Source: Sapria himalayana (taxonomy: Eukaryota; Streptophyta; Magnoliopsida; Malpighiales; Rafflesiaceae). Taken from it: a stretch of 64,000 nt of DNA. The stretch covers positions 258,338-322,337 of the forward strand of contig JAREIK010002271.1 in NCBI GenBank assembly GCA_029783825.1, given 5' to 3'. The notes under the pieces are model-generated. The model did no database searches and was not told where the DNA came from. It saw nothing but the letters and a program-made list of their open reading frames with translations. Below are positions 13,572 through 26,169 of this stretch, in pieces (position 1 is the stretch's first letter; every line of letters begins with the position of its first letter). Position numbers and translations under genes: made by a program.

Positions 13572-15960
13572 CCCCCTCACTATAGTGGTCACTTGAGATA
13601 ATTGATGAATTATGAGCTAACTCAAATATTCTCTAGCTTAGTGAGTACTTTCTCATTCCTATCTTGGTTCTACATCATTGATAACTTCTTATTGATTACT
13701 AATTTTGTCAAGTAGTAGTGTTATTTTTTTGGTGTTGATTTTTTCCAATTATACTAGTCTCTAACCAATTTGCTCTTTAATGAAGTGATGCTGGATGTTG
13801 ATATGCTTTGTTAATGTTTGAAATAATGGATTTTTTGTTAAGTAAATAACATTTTGACTGTTATACATGAGCATTGGGGCATTCTACTCAAAATCAAGTT
13901 ATGCACAAAATTTTTTAATCTATAATGCTTACTTATTAGTGCGAGGGAGTGCTATGTACTCTAAAAGTTGAACACGTATCCACTTGTGGTTTTCCTATTG
14001 TTCACATCTCCACCCCAGTCAGAATCAATAGTTTCATTGACATCAAAGTTCTATCTGTTGCTATTATTATTAAATAAAAACATAAAGTCAATAGTATCTT
14101 GAAGATACCTAAATGCCATTTTACTAGCATTTGAATTCTCATTTCCTAGGTTGGAATTGTATCTACTAAGTAATCTGTTAATATGTGAAATATTCACTTT
14201 CATACATACCAGTGTACATCAAACTATCAACTATACTAGCATATAAAATGAGAGTCATCACTTTTTTCTTTTCATCTTGTGTAGTAGGGCACTGCTCTAA
14301 TGATTAATTCATCCTACTTGCTATAGAAGTTCTTACTGGCTTATAATTGAACATGTTGACATTCGGAATTATTCTTCGATATATTAATGCTGCCCAATAA
14401 ACATCCTTTTTTGTCGATACCTGTGAATCTGCATGCCCAATATAACATTTGTTATCTCAAGATCTATCATGTTAAATTTTGTACCAACAATTCTTTCAAC
14501 TAAGTATATTATCAACATAGAAGGTTGAAATAATTTAGTTATTACCTATTTTTTTTGTGCACACATAATGATTTGTCTCATACTTCTCATACTACATCCT
14601 CATAAATTCTTTTAGCCTGTATAATATATATATTTTTTCAATTTGCATATCAAATTATTCGTCTTTTATCTTCAAATTATTAGATTGTCTCATGTCAATT
14701 TTTGTTTTCACATCTAATTGTTCAATATTTAGATCAAACATCACTATAGCTGTAAATATTGTTTGGATGAAGGTTTTTTTTTTTTTTGATACTGGCAAGA
14801 AGATCTCATTTCAATTCTTTAATCTAATAATACCATTTAACAACTAGCATTGTCTTGTATTTTTCTCTCAGTCATTCTTTATAATTTGTCTGAACACATG
14901 TATCCAATTGTCCTCCGATCTGATGATATTGTAAGACTTCAATTGTTATTCTTTTCCAACTATTGTATTTTATCTTTCATAATATGCTTTCACTATTTTA
15001 ACTTCTCTGAGACTCTTGTCTCTTTTACAATGTTGGTCTAATTGTTTATGTGATATGAAGGGGATGATATTCATTGCCAATATATCCCACAAATGGGTTT
15101 CTCCTTAATGCTGGTATGACCTCCACTGCTTCTTCATCTAGAACATTTGTGCTCAACTATGAAAACTATTTCTCGACTTGTTTGTCCATGTAGTTTTTTT
15201 ATAATAGGCTCACTTACATTCCTTAAACATGACATGTATATTTGTTTCATGTTATGGCTAGAGATTGTTGTTCTCTATAGACTACTTTTTTTTCATGGTT
15301 TTCTTCCTCTTAGAAAATGAAAGATTTATTAATTGGAGATTTGATAGTGTTAGCCTATAGCTTGTACAAAGTTTCTTACATTATTCCACGAGCAATTATC
15401 ATTGATCCTTGGGTTATCTTGTATAATTTTTGATTTTAGTTGATGTGGACTCTTGCATCTGTCATTATACTAATCAATATCAAGTATTTATTGAGATTTA
15501 GAATGTATCTCACCTCTGAAATCAATTTTATTATCCTATTATGTATCTTTATTTTATTTTCTCACGACTAACTATTGTCTCTATTGTTGAGTCATTTCAT
15601 ATTGTTATAGCTTCTCAATCATGCTTTTCATATTGACATAATCATTCCTGGTGGGGAGTTATGTGATAGGCATCTCTCATATTGATGAACCACGTGTCTT
15701 CATCACTATGGGTGACACATGTCATATAGAATTACCTAGTAGATTCCTTTTTATCCTCTTGGTCATTTTTGCTCTTATAGTCCCATTTGAATTGTCAAAC
15801 ATTGTTATATTCAAGTATTTGATCCTTGATTTACCTACACTCACGACTTTCATGATTTTGATTTGTTTTCAGACTGTTTCAAACTTATTTTTTTAGTCAT
15901 TCATCTCACAAATAAAATCTCTTTCTAGGAATTCTATGTGTTATACTATCTCATATCCTC
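13572..15960 (-). pseudogene. Decayed Ty1/copia polyprotein remnant
   Basis: Read on the minus strand, the order from right to left is gag C-terminus/protease, then reverse transcriptase, then RNase H, as in Ty1/copia. Near 15,650-15,720 the protease start reads DEDTWFINM then YHITPHQE, the copia 'W-lDSg-syHMtPh' motif. Near 14,640-14,770 the RT segment reads FDLNIEQLDVKT. Near 14,380-14,520 comes FNMIDLEITNVILGMQIHR. Between 13,750 and 14,330 is the RNase H region (YANIVDSLMY, NNRKTTSGYVF). Every domain carries stops and frameshifts, and integrase and much of RT are deleted. It encodes nothing functional. The family identity is secure; the exact boundaries are approximate, and the gag half and 5' LTR are missing. 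Confidence 0.85.
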
Positions 15961-16132
15961 AAACAAAAGTAATGAATAATTACTTTATATGACAACTCTT
16001 TTATATTACTATTTATGTTGATAATTAAATTATTTAATGAGTTAGGTAGTTAACAAAAGAGGATAATAGTCATATCATTATTACTGATCTTATAACTGAT
16101 GGATGATAATTAGATGATCATAGGGTTGACCT

Positions 16133-19100
16133 TAGAGGTATCAAATTGGTTGTGCCGTGCTGACATGATCTGAATTTTGGTAGCCTAGGCAAGCTACAAT
16201 TTCATGTCAGATTAATATGAAATGAGTGCCTGAGCCATGTCCTGCTAGCATAACTTAATGGGGGTTGACCCGACACGACCCGATGAGCCAATTCCTTCAA
16301 TATGGCATGTTAAGTCATGTTGAGTCAGACTTGTATTGGCATGACACTGCTATTGGCTAGTGGGCAGGCCAGGTGACATTGCTAGTGTAATGCTCACTAG
16401 GTAGTGTGACCCTAGCACTTGTGCCATTGGCCCAGTGCAATGGCCATAGGCGACATGCCAATGTGCTAATTGCATTGGGCACTGACCATTCTAGCCGCTA
16501 CTCACAAGTGGCCACAAGCCATTGCCCAACTAGCTAGTGACTTTGGTTGAGTGTCAATGACAGTGTTGTTGTGGCACTATGTATCAACTTTCATTTTTCT
16601 GGTGGGGGTTTTGGGTGATATTTTAATTTTTTAAAATTAAAATATTTAAGTATATAATAATGCACTCTAAATTAAAATGAAAAATACCACAATCCAAATA
16701 AAAAAAAATATATGTTTTGTTTTTTGATTTCAAGACATAACATATAATAATTAATTAAAAAATTTTAAAAGCACAATAATAATAATATCATTAAGCATGT
16801 TAGTCCTTTAATATTTATAATTAGTTTGTGTTTGTAGTATGCTTTGGGTTTTCATGTCTGATTTTGAAGTTAGCGCTGAGATAATGTTAATATTATTGAT
16901 GTCATAATGTCTATCTCATCATCCAGCAATTTTTTTTTACTCTATTCTTAATACTCTTTTTTAAATGTATTAGTTTTTAAGCATAAAAATATTTCAATGA
17001 TATTTGGTCGTAGTTTGAAATTTCTATCTAAAATAACATTCACAAAAAAAAATAAAATACTCTAATGCTATGTAAGATACTAGAGGGGTTAGTAGACCAC
17101 CTTCTGTGTTAGTGAACTTTCGAGTATAGCTATGAGTTAATAATTAGTTGATTCATCTAAAAAGAGTGAACTATTATAATACTTAAATATAGATTACTAT
17201 TTCAGTTAGATATATATGAAGTTGTGACACATAAATACTTAGATTTTTCTTATGTATTCCTGTGTTTTTTCTTTTCTCCCTTTTCTTTTGTTATGTGTGT
17301 GTGTTTCATCTTTCATAGTTTTCATTCATTTTTGCAGCCTTGAATCACTATCTTCTTGACACTTGTGAAACCTTATTTTTGGCATCGAGATCCTCTACAT
17401 TTTATTGGTATCAAAGTATATTTAGTATCAAGTGGATTCACAACATTTGGTTTCATAGGTTGGTTTAGATCTCAGCATTTAATTTTAGAGTGATTGATTA
17501 CTTTGGTATCTAGAATTTCATCACCAAAATTTTTAATATTGATGTCAAAGCTTAAGGTTATAAAGTCTGGCTTAAGTGTGAATTTGAGAATGATAAATAC
17601 AATGATATCTAAGAGTGATTCTAAGAATTTTTTTGGAAAAGTTTCAAACTGTAAAATTGAAGATATATGGTCTATTGGTTGATAGAGATTAATGGTTTGC
17701 CGTTGAAGATCCAAAGGTAATTATAAGTGATCAGAAACTAGATATATTATTTGTGGAGGTTATTAACTAGGACAAGTTGAAATGAAGAGTACGAGTCTTG
17801 ATCAAATTATATTTGGTAGATGAGAAGGTCTTGGTGAATATTTTTGTTGAGAAAAAAAATTATTTGTGGAAGGAACTTGAAGTAGTCTATTAGAGTAAAT
17901 ATTTGGTTAAGGTGTATTTGTTACATACAAAAGAGATTGACTTATTTTTTCATACTCACATGAATTTCATACACTGATCGATAAACTCTTTTTTATTAGA
18001 TGTGAGATTAATAATGATGAGAAAATTATAATCATCTTTTATTCTTTGTTGAATTTATGAGATAATTTGATTATTATTAATTGTAGTTTTATAAAAGGTT
18101 ACCATATGAGATAATGGTTTAAAACATACTATTTGATGATATTTGAAAATAAAGTATGTGAAAATACTTGAAAGATATTTTATTTGTGAAGGGAAGGATT
18201 GAAGAAAAAATGTTAGCGGTGTGAAATCTCAAAGGGGAGAGGAAGGTTAAAAATTAATGAAAAGATTATTATACTCGATCCAATTGATCACGTATCATTT
18301 TAGATAATGCAAGAAATAAGAATTTATATAATTTTTAATAATTCAATATTTTATTTTTTTTTTGTTATTATGGGATAAAATAAATTAAGAATTAGTGTCT
18401 AAGTATCTTAATAATTTATTTTTATTTGATAAAATTCTTGATATTTTTTTATAGGTAACTAATTAAAAAAGGTATTGTCTTCAAATAGAATATTAATCTC
18501 TGCACGTGGAAGTTTGCTAAATTTATTATACTTAATAAGTTATTTAATTATTCGTAAATTCTATATATGATTTTATATTTTGTTTATGCAAGTGGGTATG
18601 AATTTTATAGTGCTTCTTATCCTTTTTATTTTAACAATAAGATCCAGTCAAATATCTAAGCAATAAAGAGTAAGAAGAATTAATATTATAAATATTTTTT
18701 TTAATCTCAAATAGTCATGTCTCAAATATTGTTCATGTTGCATATACACCTAAGTATAATGCATGATGTGAAAATGTATGCAAACGAACACATATTTATT
18801 GAATCATAATTTTTTTTTTGAATTTTAAAAAAGAAAAATTTTATTATATATATATTTTTATTAATTATTATTTTACTATTATTATTATTATTGTAGTTGG
18901 TTATCACATATTTGTAACTAATATATGAACTCAATATTAGGTATGTAGAATTTCAACTATTTTTGACATCCAGTAAGATTTTTTAAACCTATTGACTTAT
19001 ATAGAATGTAAAAGTCTTGTAGTTCACTAAATATCTTAATATATTTTAATATATTTTGTATTTGTTTTAATGATTGAGAAATTATTTTTAAGTTGATTTG

Positions 19101-20560
19101 TATTATTAGGTTTATTATGTGATATATATACTTGATATACAAAATATTAGTTAAAAGTTTTTAATAGTTATTATAAATTACTTGCTGTAACACTATTATT
19201 TGAATTTCATTAACTACTATGATATATATTTTATTTTATCTTGTATTTATAAATGACTCTTGATAGACACTCATATATGACACAATTATCTTGATGATGA
19301 AAGATTTAAATAAGTTAATTTATTTAGAATTAACAAAGTAAATGATGATGCATGCGAATACATTATCATCAAGACTAGTCTAAAAGCTGGACCTTATCGA
19401 AATCATTCTAATTTGTTTTTCAAGTTAATTTATTATTATTACTTTTTATTTTATAAAGTTTTTTTATTTCAATCTTGCAGGTCAACCTAAGGAGCAATTG
19501 GTAAATACGTTAGAAATGTTTTTATATACAATGAATTAGTCTAGGGTCTTTTATAAATTTAACTAGAAGACGCATACTAATAATAAACTTAAATATACAT
19601 TTCCTTATAAACTCATGATGATAAATAAATAAAATTAATAAATTTAAAGATAATTCAAATTTAATAACTCAACTACTTAGTTGAGTTTATTTAAGTTATA
19701 ATATTACATATTTTTTGATATATTATTTAGTGCGTATCTTCTAAGGTGTTCAATTTTACTGTTAGTCATTTAACTATATACTTTTTTTTTATAATATATA
19801 AATTATGCTATTTCTTTTTTGAGGTTTTTAGAGTTTTTATTTTTATAATATATACTAGAGATGTTTGTTTATAAATCCTAGGTTTTTTGATATCTGAACT
19901 GAGACCGACTATTGTTGGGAGATAAACTAGTGATAATTTCGAATTTTTTGGCTAGATTCTTACTATCTAAATTAATATATTATTAATTATCATTATAATC
20001 AGTATTTTTTATTTTTTATTTTTTAGAGTATTTTGAACAAAAAAAAATTTGTTACTTATTAAATTATCTAATAAATAATAATCATGGAATAAAAAAATTG
20101 CTTATCTTGTCAAAATTAATATCCAAATTTAAATTTGACCAACCTCAACTCATAAATATAATTTATTTTTCATTGATCATGGACATATGACTCATAAATA
20201 ATAATATATATAATCTTTTATTATTTAAATAAAAATAAAAAATGTATGACATTGCAATTTTATGATTTTGAAAAAATTAACGAGAAAAAAATATTACAAT
20301 TTGAGAATGAAAAATTATAAATGTTAATTATTTTTTTATAATTTTTTTAAAATTTAAATATTAATTTTTTTTTGTAGGCATGATTCTAATAGTCATTACA
20401 ATTTTGTTCAGAATCATTAGACAAAAATCCAACGGCTGAGATTAATATTTTAAACTTTCTTTTCTGTTTAAAATATTATTAAAAATGATGCATGTTGCTG
20501 TCGATGCCTGACACGACAACAACCCGTGTTGATGTCCAGTCAAAGGCCATGCAAGGCCCA
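16133..20560 (-). mobile_element. Degenerate hAT element, interrupted by a copia fragment
   Basis: The left end TAGAGGTATCAAAT at 16,133 is the terminal motif shared by the hAT family of this window, and it is followed by a GC-richer subterminal block (16,140-16,560). Minus-strand transposase remnants run from the C-terminal region (16,980-17,097), resume after the copia insertion (18,285-19,450), and reach the N-terminal region at 19,450-19,900. They align base by base with the better copy at 62,083-64,000. The right end near 20,500-20,740 is eroded, and no duplicate of the 8 bases before the left end was found. The coding region is full of stops and AT microsatellite expansions. Confidence 0.75.
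17113..18200 (+). mobile_element. Ty1/copia 5' fragment (LTR, primer-binding site, gag) nested in hAT
   Basis: TTGGTATCAAAG at 17,405-17,416 resembles the primer-binding site complementary to the initiator tRNA-Met used by plant copia elements. The preceding ~290 bases are the candidate LTR. Downstream, gag remnants include HEFHTLIDKLFF at about 17,960-18,000, matching the UBN2-type gag of the copia at 54.1 kb. Pol is absent. The hAT sequence breaks off at about 17,097 and resumes at about 18,285 at the same place in its alignment, so the copia fragment inserted into the hAT copy. Confidence 0.75.
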
Positions 20561-21401
20561 TATTTTATAAATAGGGCACTTGCATTCCACTTTCTCTATT
20601 CTGAAAAATGAATAAAAAAAGGCACGTAGATGATACATGCTTTTATTTTTATAATATCTGCCAAATTTGCATGTAAACTCAATGTGTGAATCAGGTCGGG
20701 TTCTGCTGCAATTCGAATCCAAATCTGACACCACCTGCCTCGGTTGTTTAGTCAGGATTGGTTTTTTCTGCTCGTGCCTATATTTTGCACTGTGCTTACC
20801 ATGGGCTAGCCCACACATGATGACATGATTATTGGCCATGCAGTGCCTTGCTTGGCATTTTTTTGCAGATGGTGCTGTAGGTTGGGTTCTGATCTCTGGC
20901 TCATTTTTCACCTATACACACATTCATTGTGCTGTTATATTGTACTTATTCTTTCTCTATAAACCCGAGGTTGATACTCACTAGGTTTTGAATTTGATAT
21001 CATGTTGAAATTAAACTACAAATTAAGCAAACATCAATAAAAAATTTATTAAAACTCAATGATAAAATGTGTACAAATGTAGCTTTTGAATAAAAGTATA
21101 TTTGGATTGGGGCATCCTACATGTTGGGGTGCCTCTATCAATAATATAATTGAAAAGAAAAAAAAAAGGAAAAAACTAACATGTTACAGATAGACTATAA
21201 ATTGTAATAATAGTAATATGAACTATTATCATAGGACTCATAATATATTTTCTGAGACCAACTTCAAATGGGTGGTGACTAGCTATTCTAATGTGGAAAT
21301 TAATTGTCCTATGTGAATATATTTGTGATGAGACTTTCTGTTTGCCTCTTGATGGCATGCTACATAGCTAACAAGATAATAATGTTTATTTGGTGTTGCA
21401 G
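20561..21401 (+). other. FAM135 intron sequence left of exon A, non-coding
   Basis: No transposon coding similarity is visible. A 123-codon minus frame (20,540-20,911) matches nothing recognisable and seems to be chance. The interval ends in a good 3' splice site (TGGTGTTGCAG, AG at 21,400-21,401) directly before exon A. Confidence 0.5.
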
Positions 21402-21556
21402 CTCCAGATTTAGCTTCCGATGACATATATGGAGTGTGGAGGATTGATGATGTTGATAATAGTTTTTCAACTCAACCTTTTCGCATCAAATATGCTAGAC
21501 AGGATATTTGTTTGTGCATCATGATTTCTTTCTCCCTACCTCTTTGTATATATCAG
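21402..21556 (+). CDS. FAM135-like protein (DUF3657 region), internal exon A
   Basis: This 155-base exon begins after TTGCAG and ends CAG|GTAATG. It encodes SDDIYGVWRIDD, then NSFSTQPFRIKYARQDI, the very conserved core of the plant FAM135/ZW18-type proteins. Those carry an N-terminal DUF3657 domain and a C-terminal DUF676 alpha/beta-hydrolase (putative serine esterase) domain. The first codon (Ala, GCT) is split: its G comes from the previous exon. The exon ends in phase 0, which matches the start of exon B 15.3 kb downstream. The catalytic hydrolase part is not in the window, so function rests on the family. The frame has no stop. The C-terminal residues (CIMISFSLPLCIYQ) are less conserved, so a decaying paralogue is possible. 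Upstream exons were not found in the window. Confidence 0.85.
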
Positions 21557-22099
21557 GTAATGCCTTTTCCACTTGCAGAACTACTATGCAGTTTTTTATA
21601 TGAACTAAAGTTATTAAAAGTTGTACCTTTTTTTCACTTTGGGGTTGTTCTTTTAGAGCATTTATGAATGTCACTACAATTTAGAAAATCAGAAATAGTG
21701 ATTTGATGTTCTGCAATGATTTGGGTGTTTTCTTAATTAATGATTGTCATAAAAATTAGGGTAAGTATGAAGTTGCTAAAGCTGTGGCAATATAATTTCG
21801 AAGGTTCAATTTTTTTTTTTACAAAGTATATGTTTTTTCCCTCTAATGGCAGTATACTAATGTATCACTTTGAATGTATGGCTTTTAAAATGATCAGCAT
21901 AATAACTTTAATGTATGGCTTAAAATTTGATACTTTACTTTATGTGTGGTGCTGCTATGGTGGGTTTTTTATTGGAGTGGGTAAAGGAGGTGCAGAAAGA
22001 GGATCAGCCTGTTATCCTGAGTGTTGAACATTGCTATGCCATGACTGTCGTTACCATGATATATAACTAAAAATTATTATTATTTATTGTTTTTATGGA

Positions 22100-23780
22100 T
22101 GTTTAGTGTTCTTTTGGTTGATTATCTATAATTATTAATATTTTTTTTGTTTTGATATATTTGTGTTATTATGTACATATCAAAAATACCTAATTTTTGT
22201 TTAATCATATAATTTATCTTTTAGTTTGTGTTTAAAAGTTCATTCGTCTATTTTTAAAATTTTGTAACTATCATAAATTTCTATAATATTTGGTTGATGT
22301 TTATTTTTTTATCTGAAATGGTATTCATAGTAATAAAAAAAGTAAATTCTGATACTATACTAATTACTAAATGAATCACTAAATCATGTGCTTTTTTAGA
22401 TAGTACTAGAAAAATATTTTCATATGTTTTCTACCAATTTAATATTCTAAAAATTTTCATATTATTGTGAGATTAGATGAAATAATAATTGGTGTTTAAG
22501 TATTTCTCATACTTATTTGATGATGTACCTTATCGATTATTCATAAGTAATTAAATAAAAAATTATCTTTGAATATAATGTTAGTTTTCATATTTAGTGA
22601 TTTATTATAATTATAATATTTATTTTTATAATATTTAAATAAATTATATAATTGTACATAAATTTCATGCTTAATTTTTGTCTTATGTTGATATAAAATT
22701 TATGAATTTTATAGTATTTTCTATTTATTTGTCTTTAATTCTTTGATTTATATAAGTTTGTTATATCCTAAAAAAATAAATTTTAAACGTAAAAAGCATA
22801 CGTATCAATCTAAGTAAAAAATTATAATTTATTTGTTTTACTATTAATGAAGTCTATTATAACATATTGGTAACCACCATATTAATTTAATATTATGTAT
22901 GTTGATTTCTAATGATGTTTTTGTTTCATATATAATGGTTTTTTTTTTGTTTTTTTTATGCTTACTGACGTATATAAATTATAAAATTCTTATAGTTTAT
23001 TAAATATTTTAATATATTGTTTTTAGGCCTAGCCAGATCATCGTGCTATGTCAATATGACTCTAAAAAAAATATAACCTGGCATAGCCTATTGGCCAGTT
23101 GACTGCCTAGGTCAGGCCAAATTATGACATGACATTGCACCCGACATGAGGCTAGCTTAGGTTTGGTCTAGGCTAGCCTCGGTTAGGCCTTGGCTAATTT
23201 GGTTTGGCTAGGTGGGTTGAAAGCAGTTCACTCTAGGGGTCGTGCCATGCCGAGCTGGACCGTGTCATATTTTTGTGGCCCATGGGCTCGAAACTTTAGC
23301 CCAACATGACCTAAGCTGTGTCATGGGGCTGATTGTACTTGTTCTAGGAATGGTTTTGACCCATATTGCGGGATGGATTTTGGACCATTTGGTCCACCAT
23401 GTCTGCCCAATTCGTGGTATATCTCTACTAAAGTGGAAGAAATTATTTTAAGTTGATTTGTATTATCAGGGTTTTTTATGACACATCATCTAATTTAGAA
23501 AATTTTAATGAGGGATTATTTTATATGGTTCTTATGATTATATTTGCTACGATATTATTATTTACAGTATTATTAAATATGATATTATATATTTTATTTT
23601 GTATTTGTATTTGCTAAAGATATGTATCATATTAATATATGACAGTGTTATCATGAGAATCCAAGATCATCTTACGAAAATTTAAATAATTTTTATTTAC
23701 TTTTCAAATAGAATTAAAATATTTCATGATGATGCAAATGAAATGAATACTATCATAATTAACTCATATATCAAATGACA
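22100..23780 (-). mobile_element. Degenerate hAT copy, minus orientation (left half of an inverted pair)
   Basis: From 22,290 onward the sequence aligns with the minus-strand transposase at 62,310-63,580, from the C-terminal dimerisation region to the catalytic DI motif near 23,740-23,760. The frame is destroyed by stops and AT expansion. A GC-richer block (23,033-23,427) interrupts it. It meets a second hAT copy in the opposite orientation at about 23,790. Confidence 0.7.
23033..23427. mobile_element. GC-rich MITE-like block nested in the hAT copy
   Basis: Much less AT-rich than its surroundings, rich in GGCTAGGC, CATGGC and TTGGCC motifs, and ending TATCTCTA, like the right end of the hAT family here. 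The hAT coding alignment stops before it and resumes after it (23,440). The left end and target duplication are not convincing. Confidence 0.5.
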
Positions 23781-23789
23781 CTAATATGA

Positions 23790-25445
23790 CTTTATTATGT
23801 CTTTCAATGCCTTTTATCTTTTAAATGACAATAATACTTATATGATATTGAAGTTATATATTGATTACTAACATGTGATATCTTATTATGTCAATAATAA
23901 GAGTGATGAACTTATCTTTAATGATTCATATTATCACATATAATTTTTTTTTATAAATATGTAGATGTTTTTTTATGATATAATGAACATATATTTATTT
24001 GTATATATTCACATTGCTTATATTGTACTTAAATATATATGCAATATTAATAGTATATTTAACAAGTATAGAGGATACAATATATTTAATGTTTTGATTG
24101 TTGAAATGAAATCAAGTATTTAAATTATTAATTTTTCATTCTAATTATATTGCTTGACTGCCTGTATGGATCATATGATTAAGGGGAACAAGTTAAAAAA
24201 TATATTAAGATAATTATCAATTTGCATGAATCTAGTAGTTGAACCTGAAAGTTTATTCATAAAAATTAAATTAATATCTTTATATAGTATGATATTATGT
24301 ATGATAGCTGTAGCGAGACTCTGAGTATGAATATAGACACTATATTTTAAAATAATTTTTTTTTTCAGTTAGGTATGAGAAAACGATGAGATACTTTGTC
24401 GAATATGAGATACATGTCTTAGTACTTTGATACTAAATCACTGTTTTATTTTATTACATGATGATAATAAAAATTTAAATATTTTGAATTGGTAAAAATC
24501 ATATGAATTCACTTATTACATGCTATCAAAAATAATACATGATTTGTTGATTTATCTGGTATTTAGCATAAAATTAGAATTTTTTTTGTGACTTCTAATA
24601 GTAAATATTATTGTCAATGAAAAATTTAGACCTTGATCATATATTATAGATGTACTTGTATATATGGACTAACAAGATTTAAAATTACGCATTCAAGATA
24701 AAGTAAAATAGTTATTGATGGATGATAACTTGTGAGACACCGAGGATATTAAGGGCACTACTTGAAAATCATATATGATGATGATGATTTGCTTTCGTAT
24801 TATCATACTATAGACACATACTGATAACGCATGAGACATCCAATAATGATATATATTTTATTTATTTTTGATTTATCTTGTTATATATCATATTTTAATT
24901 TTTTTTTCATATGATACTTTTGATATTTTAGTTGAATTGAATATAAAAAAAATATATATTTTTAATATTGATTTAATTTTGATTAATTTAAATTTCTAAC
25001 GCAATGTATTTTTAATTATATTATTTTGATATATAAATTTATTATTTCTAAAAAATAAAAAAATTAATATTTCAAACAATTTTAATTAGACATTCAAGTT
25101 GACTATAACTAGTGATAAAAATTTTTAATATATTCACCGATATATCTTTGAAATATTCTTAAAATCTAAGTATTGATATATGATATATTTAAATACATAT
25201 TGATATATTTGTCATATCTAAGTATCGATATATCAGTAGAAATTGATATTTTAATCCTTAATTTATAACCAGCATGATTTGATATGATCCATAATTGACT
25301 CAACATGGAAGTGGTAACTGCTAGCCAATCGGGCTGTGCTGGGCTGGGTGAATGGGATCTCGTGCAGTGCCTAGCAAGTAGCACGGCACAATTTCCCGAC
25401 TGGATCACAAAAATTTACGCGATGCCAGCACGATACCTCTCATTT
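23790..25445 (+). mobile_element. Degenerate hAT copy, plus orientation (right half of inverted pair)
   Basis: Plus-strand remnants include YVNNKSDELI at about 23,900 and IHIAYIVLKYICNINSIF near 24,000, equivalent to residues around 140-195 of the frame at 62,083-63,441. The C-terminal region follows (24,300-24,700). The 3' end is a GC-rich subterminal block (25,256-25,445) ending near GATACCTCTC, a degenerate hAT end. All frames are broken. An AT-rich GATATATC repeat sits at 25,090-25,255. Confidence 0.65.
25090..25255 (-). repeat. GATATATC-rich dispersed repeat, copy 1
   Basis: A run of degenerate 'AAGTATCGATATATC' units. It is clearly similar to the reverse complement of 46,855-47,070, including the shared start TGATAAAAATTTTT (here) and TGATGAAAATTTTT (there). 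The transposon class is unknown. Confidence 0.55.
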
Positions 25446-25785
25446 GATATCTTTATCCCATGCTAGTTTGAGTTAGCTTCTTGGCACCAGTGTCTTGTCG
25501 CTAGTCCTTAATCAGTGGCCAAGTAGTCAACTCGCTGTTGGTGTCTGGCCATATCCAGTCTAGTAGGCTACTCCAGGTTTGGACATGGATTGAACAATCA
25601 GGCTAGTGCCACTCCTAGCCCATAGGATTGGCTAGGCCCTAGGGTGCCTGGCTGGTTCACGAGGGCCAGGCTCTGCCATCCTGGATTTGCAGGCACTGAC
25701 GCTGCAAACTGCATTGAAGTGCAAAGCAGACATCAGATTGCTAACTGAACTGCAGTGCCTTGTGGCAATGCAATGCAGTATGCAC
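25446..25785. other. GC-richer subterminal-type block
   Basis: Between two degenerate hAT copies, this block has the same GC-rich, TGGCCA/GGCTAGG/TGCAGTGC-rich character as hAT subterminal regions elsewhere in the window. It is probably the left subterminal region of the minus hAT copy to its right, but no clear terminal motif was found. Confidence 0.35.
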
Positions 25786-25846
25786 ACACACACACACATA
25801 TATGTATGTATATATATATATATATATGTATATGTATGTATGTATT
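25783..25846. repeat. (CA)n / (TATG)n / (AT)n microsatellite
   Basis: Eight CA units pass into TATGTATG and AT runs, then TATGTATGTATG. Confidence 0.95.
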
Positions 25847-26169
25847 TAATTATAAAATATGAAATTCAAAGTTCTGAATTAAAAAAAAACATTAAATAAA
25901 TAACATAAAACACACTCTGACACTTGTAAAATAAAATCAGGCGACATAATTTTTTAATAATGAAAAAAATAAAAAAAAAGTGACAAATAGTAAAGCCATC
26001 AAATGGTAAACATCAAAGGATTGCTAGCTGTTTATCATTTTGATTGACTTTTATTTTTGTGGTTTTAAGTTTTATCATATGTATTATCATCTATATTAAG
26101 TTGTAATGCTTGGACTTGATTCAAGATCTATTTGTGTATCTTAATTTTTTAAATTTAATAAAATTTTTA

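Noticed and set aside
20540..20911. 123-codon minus-strand frame
   Set aside because: No similarity to any family I know, no conserved motif, and it lies in intron or eroded hAT flank sequence.
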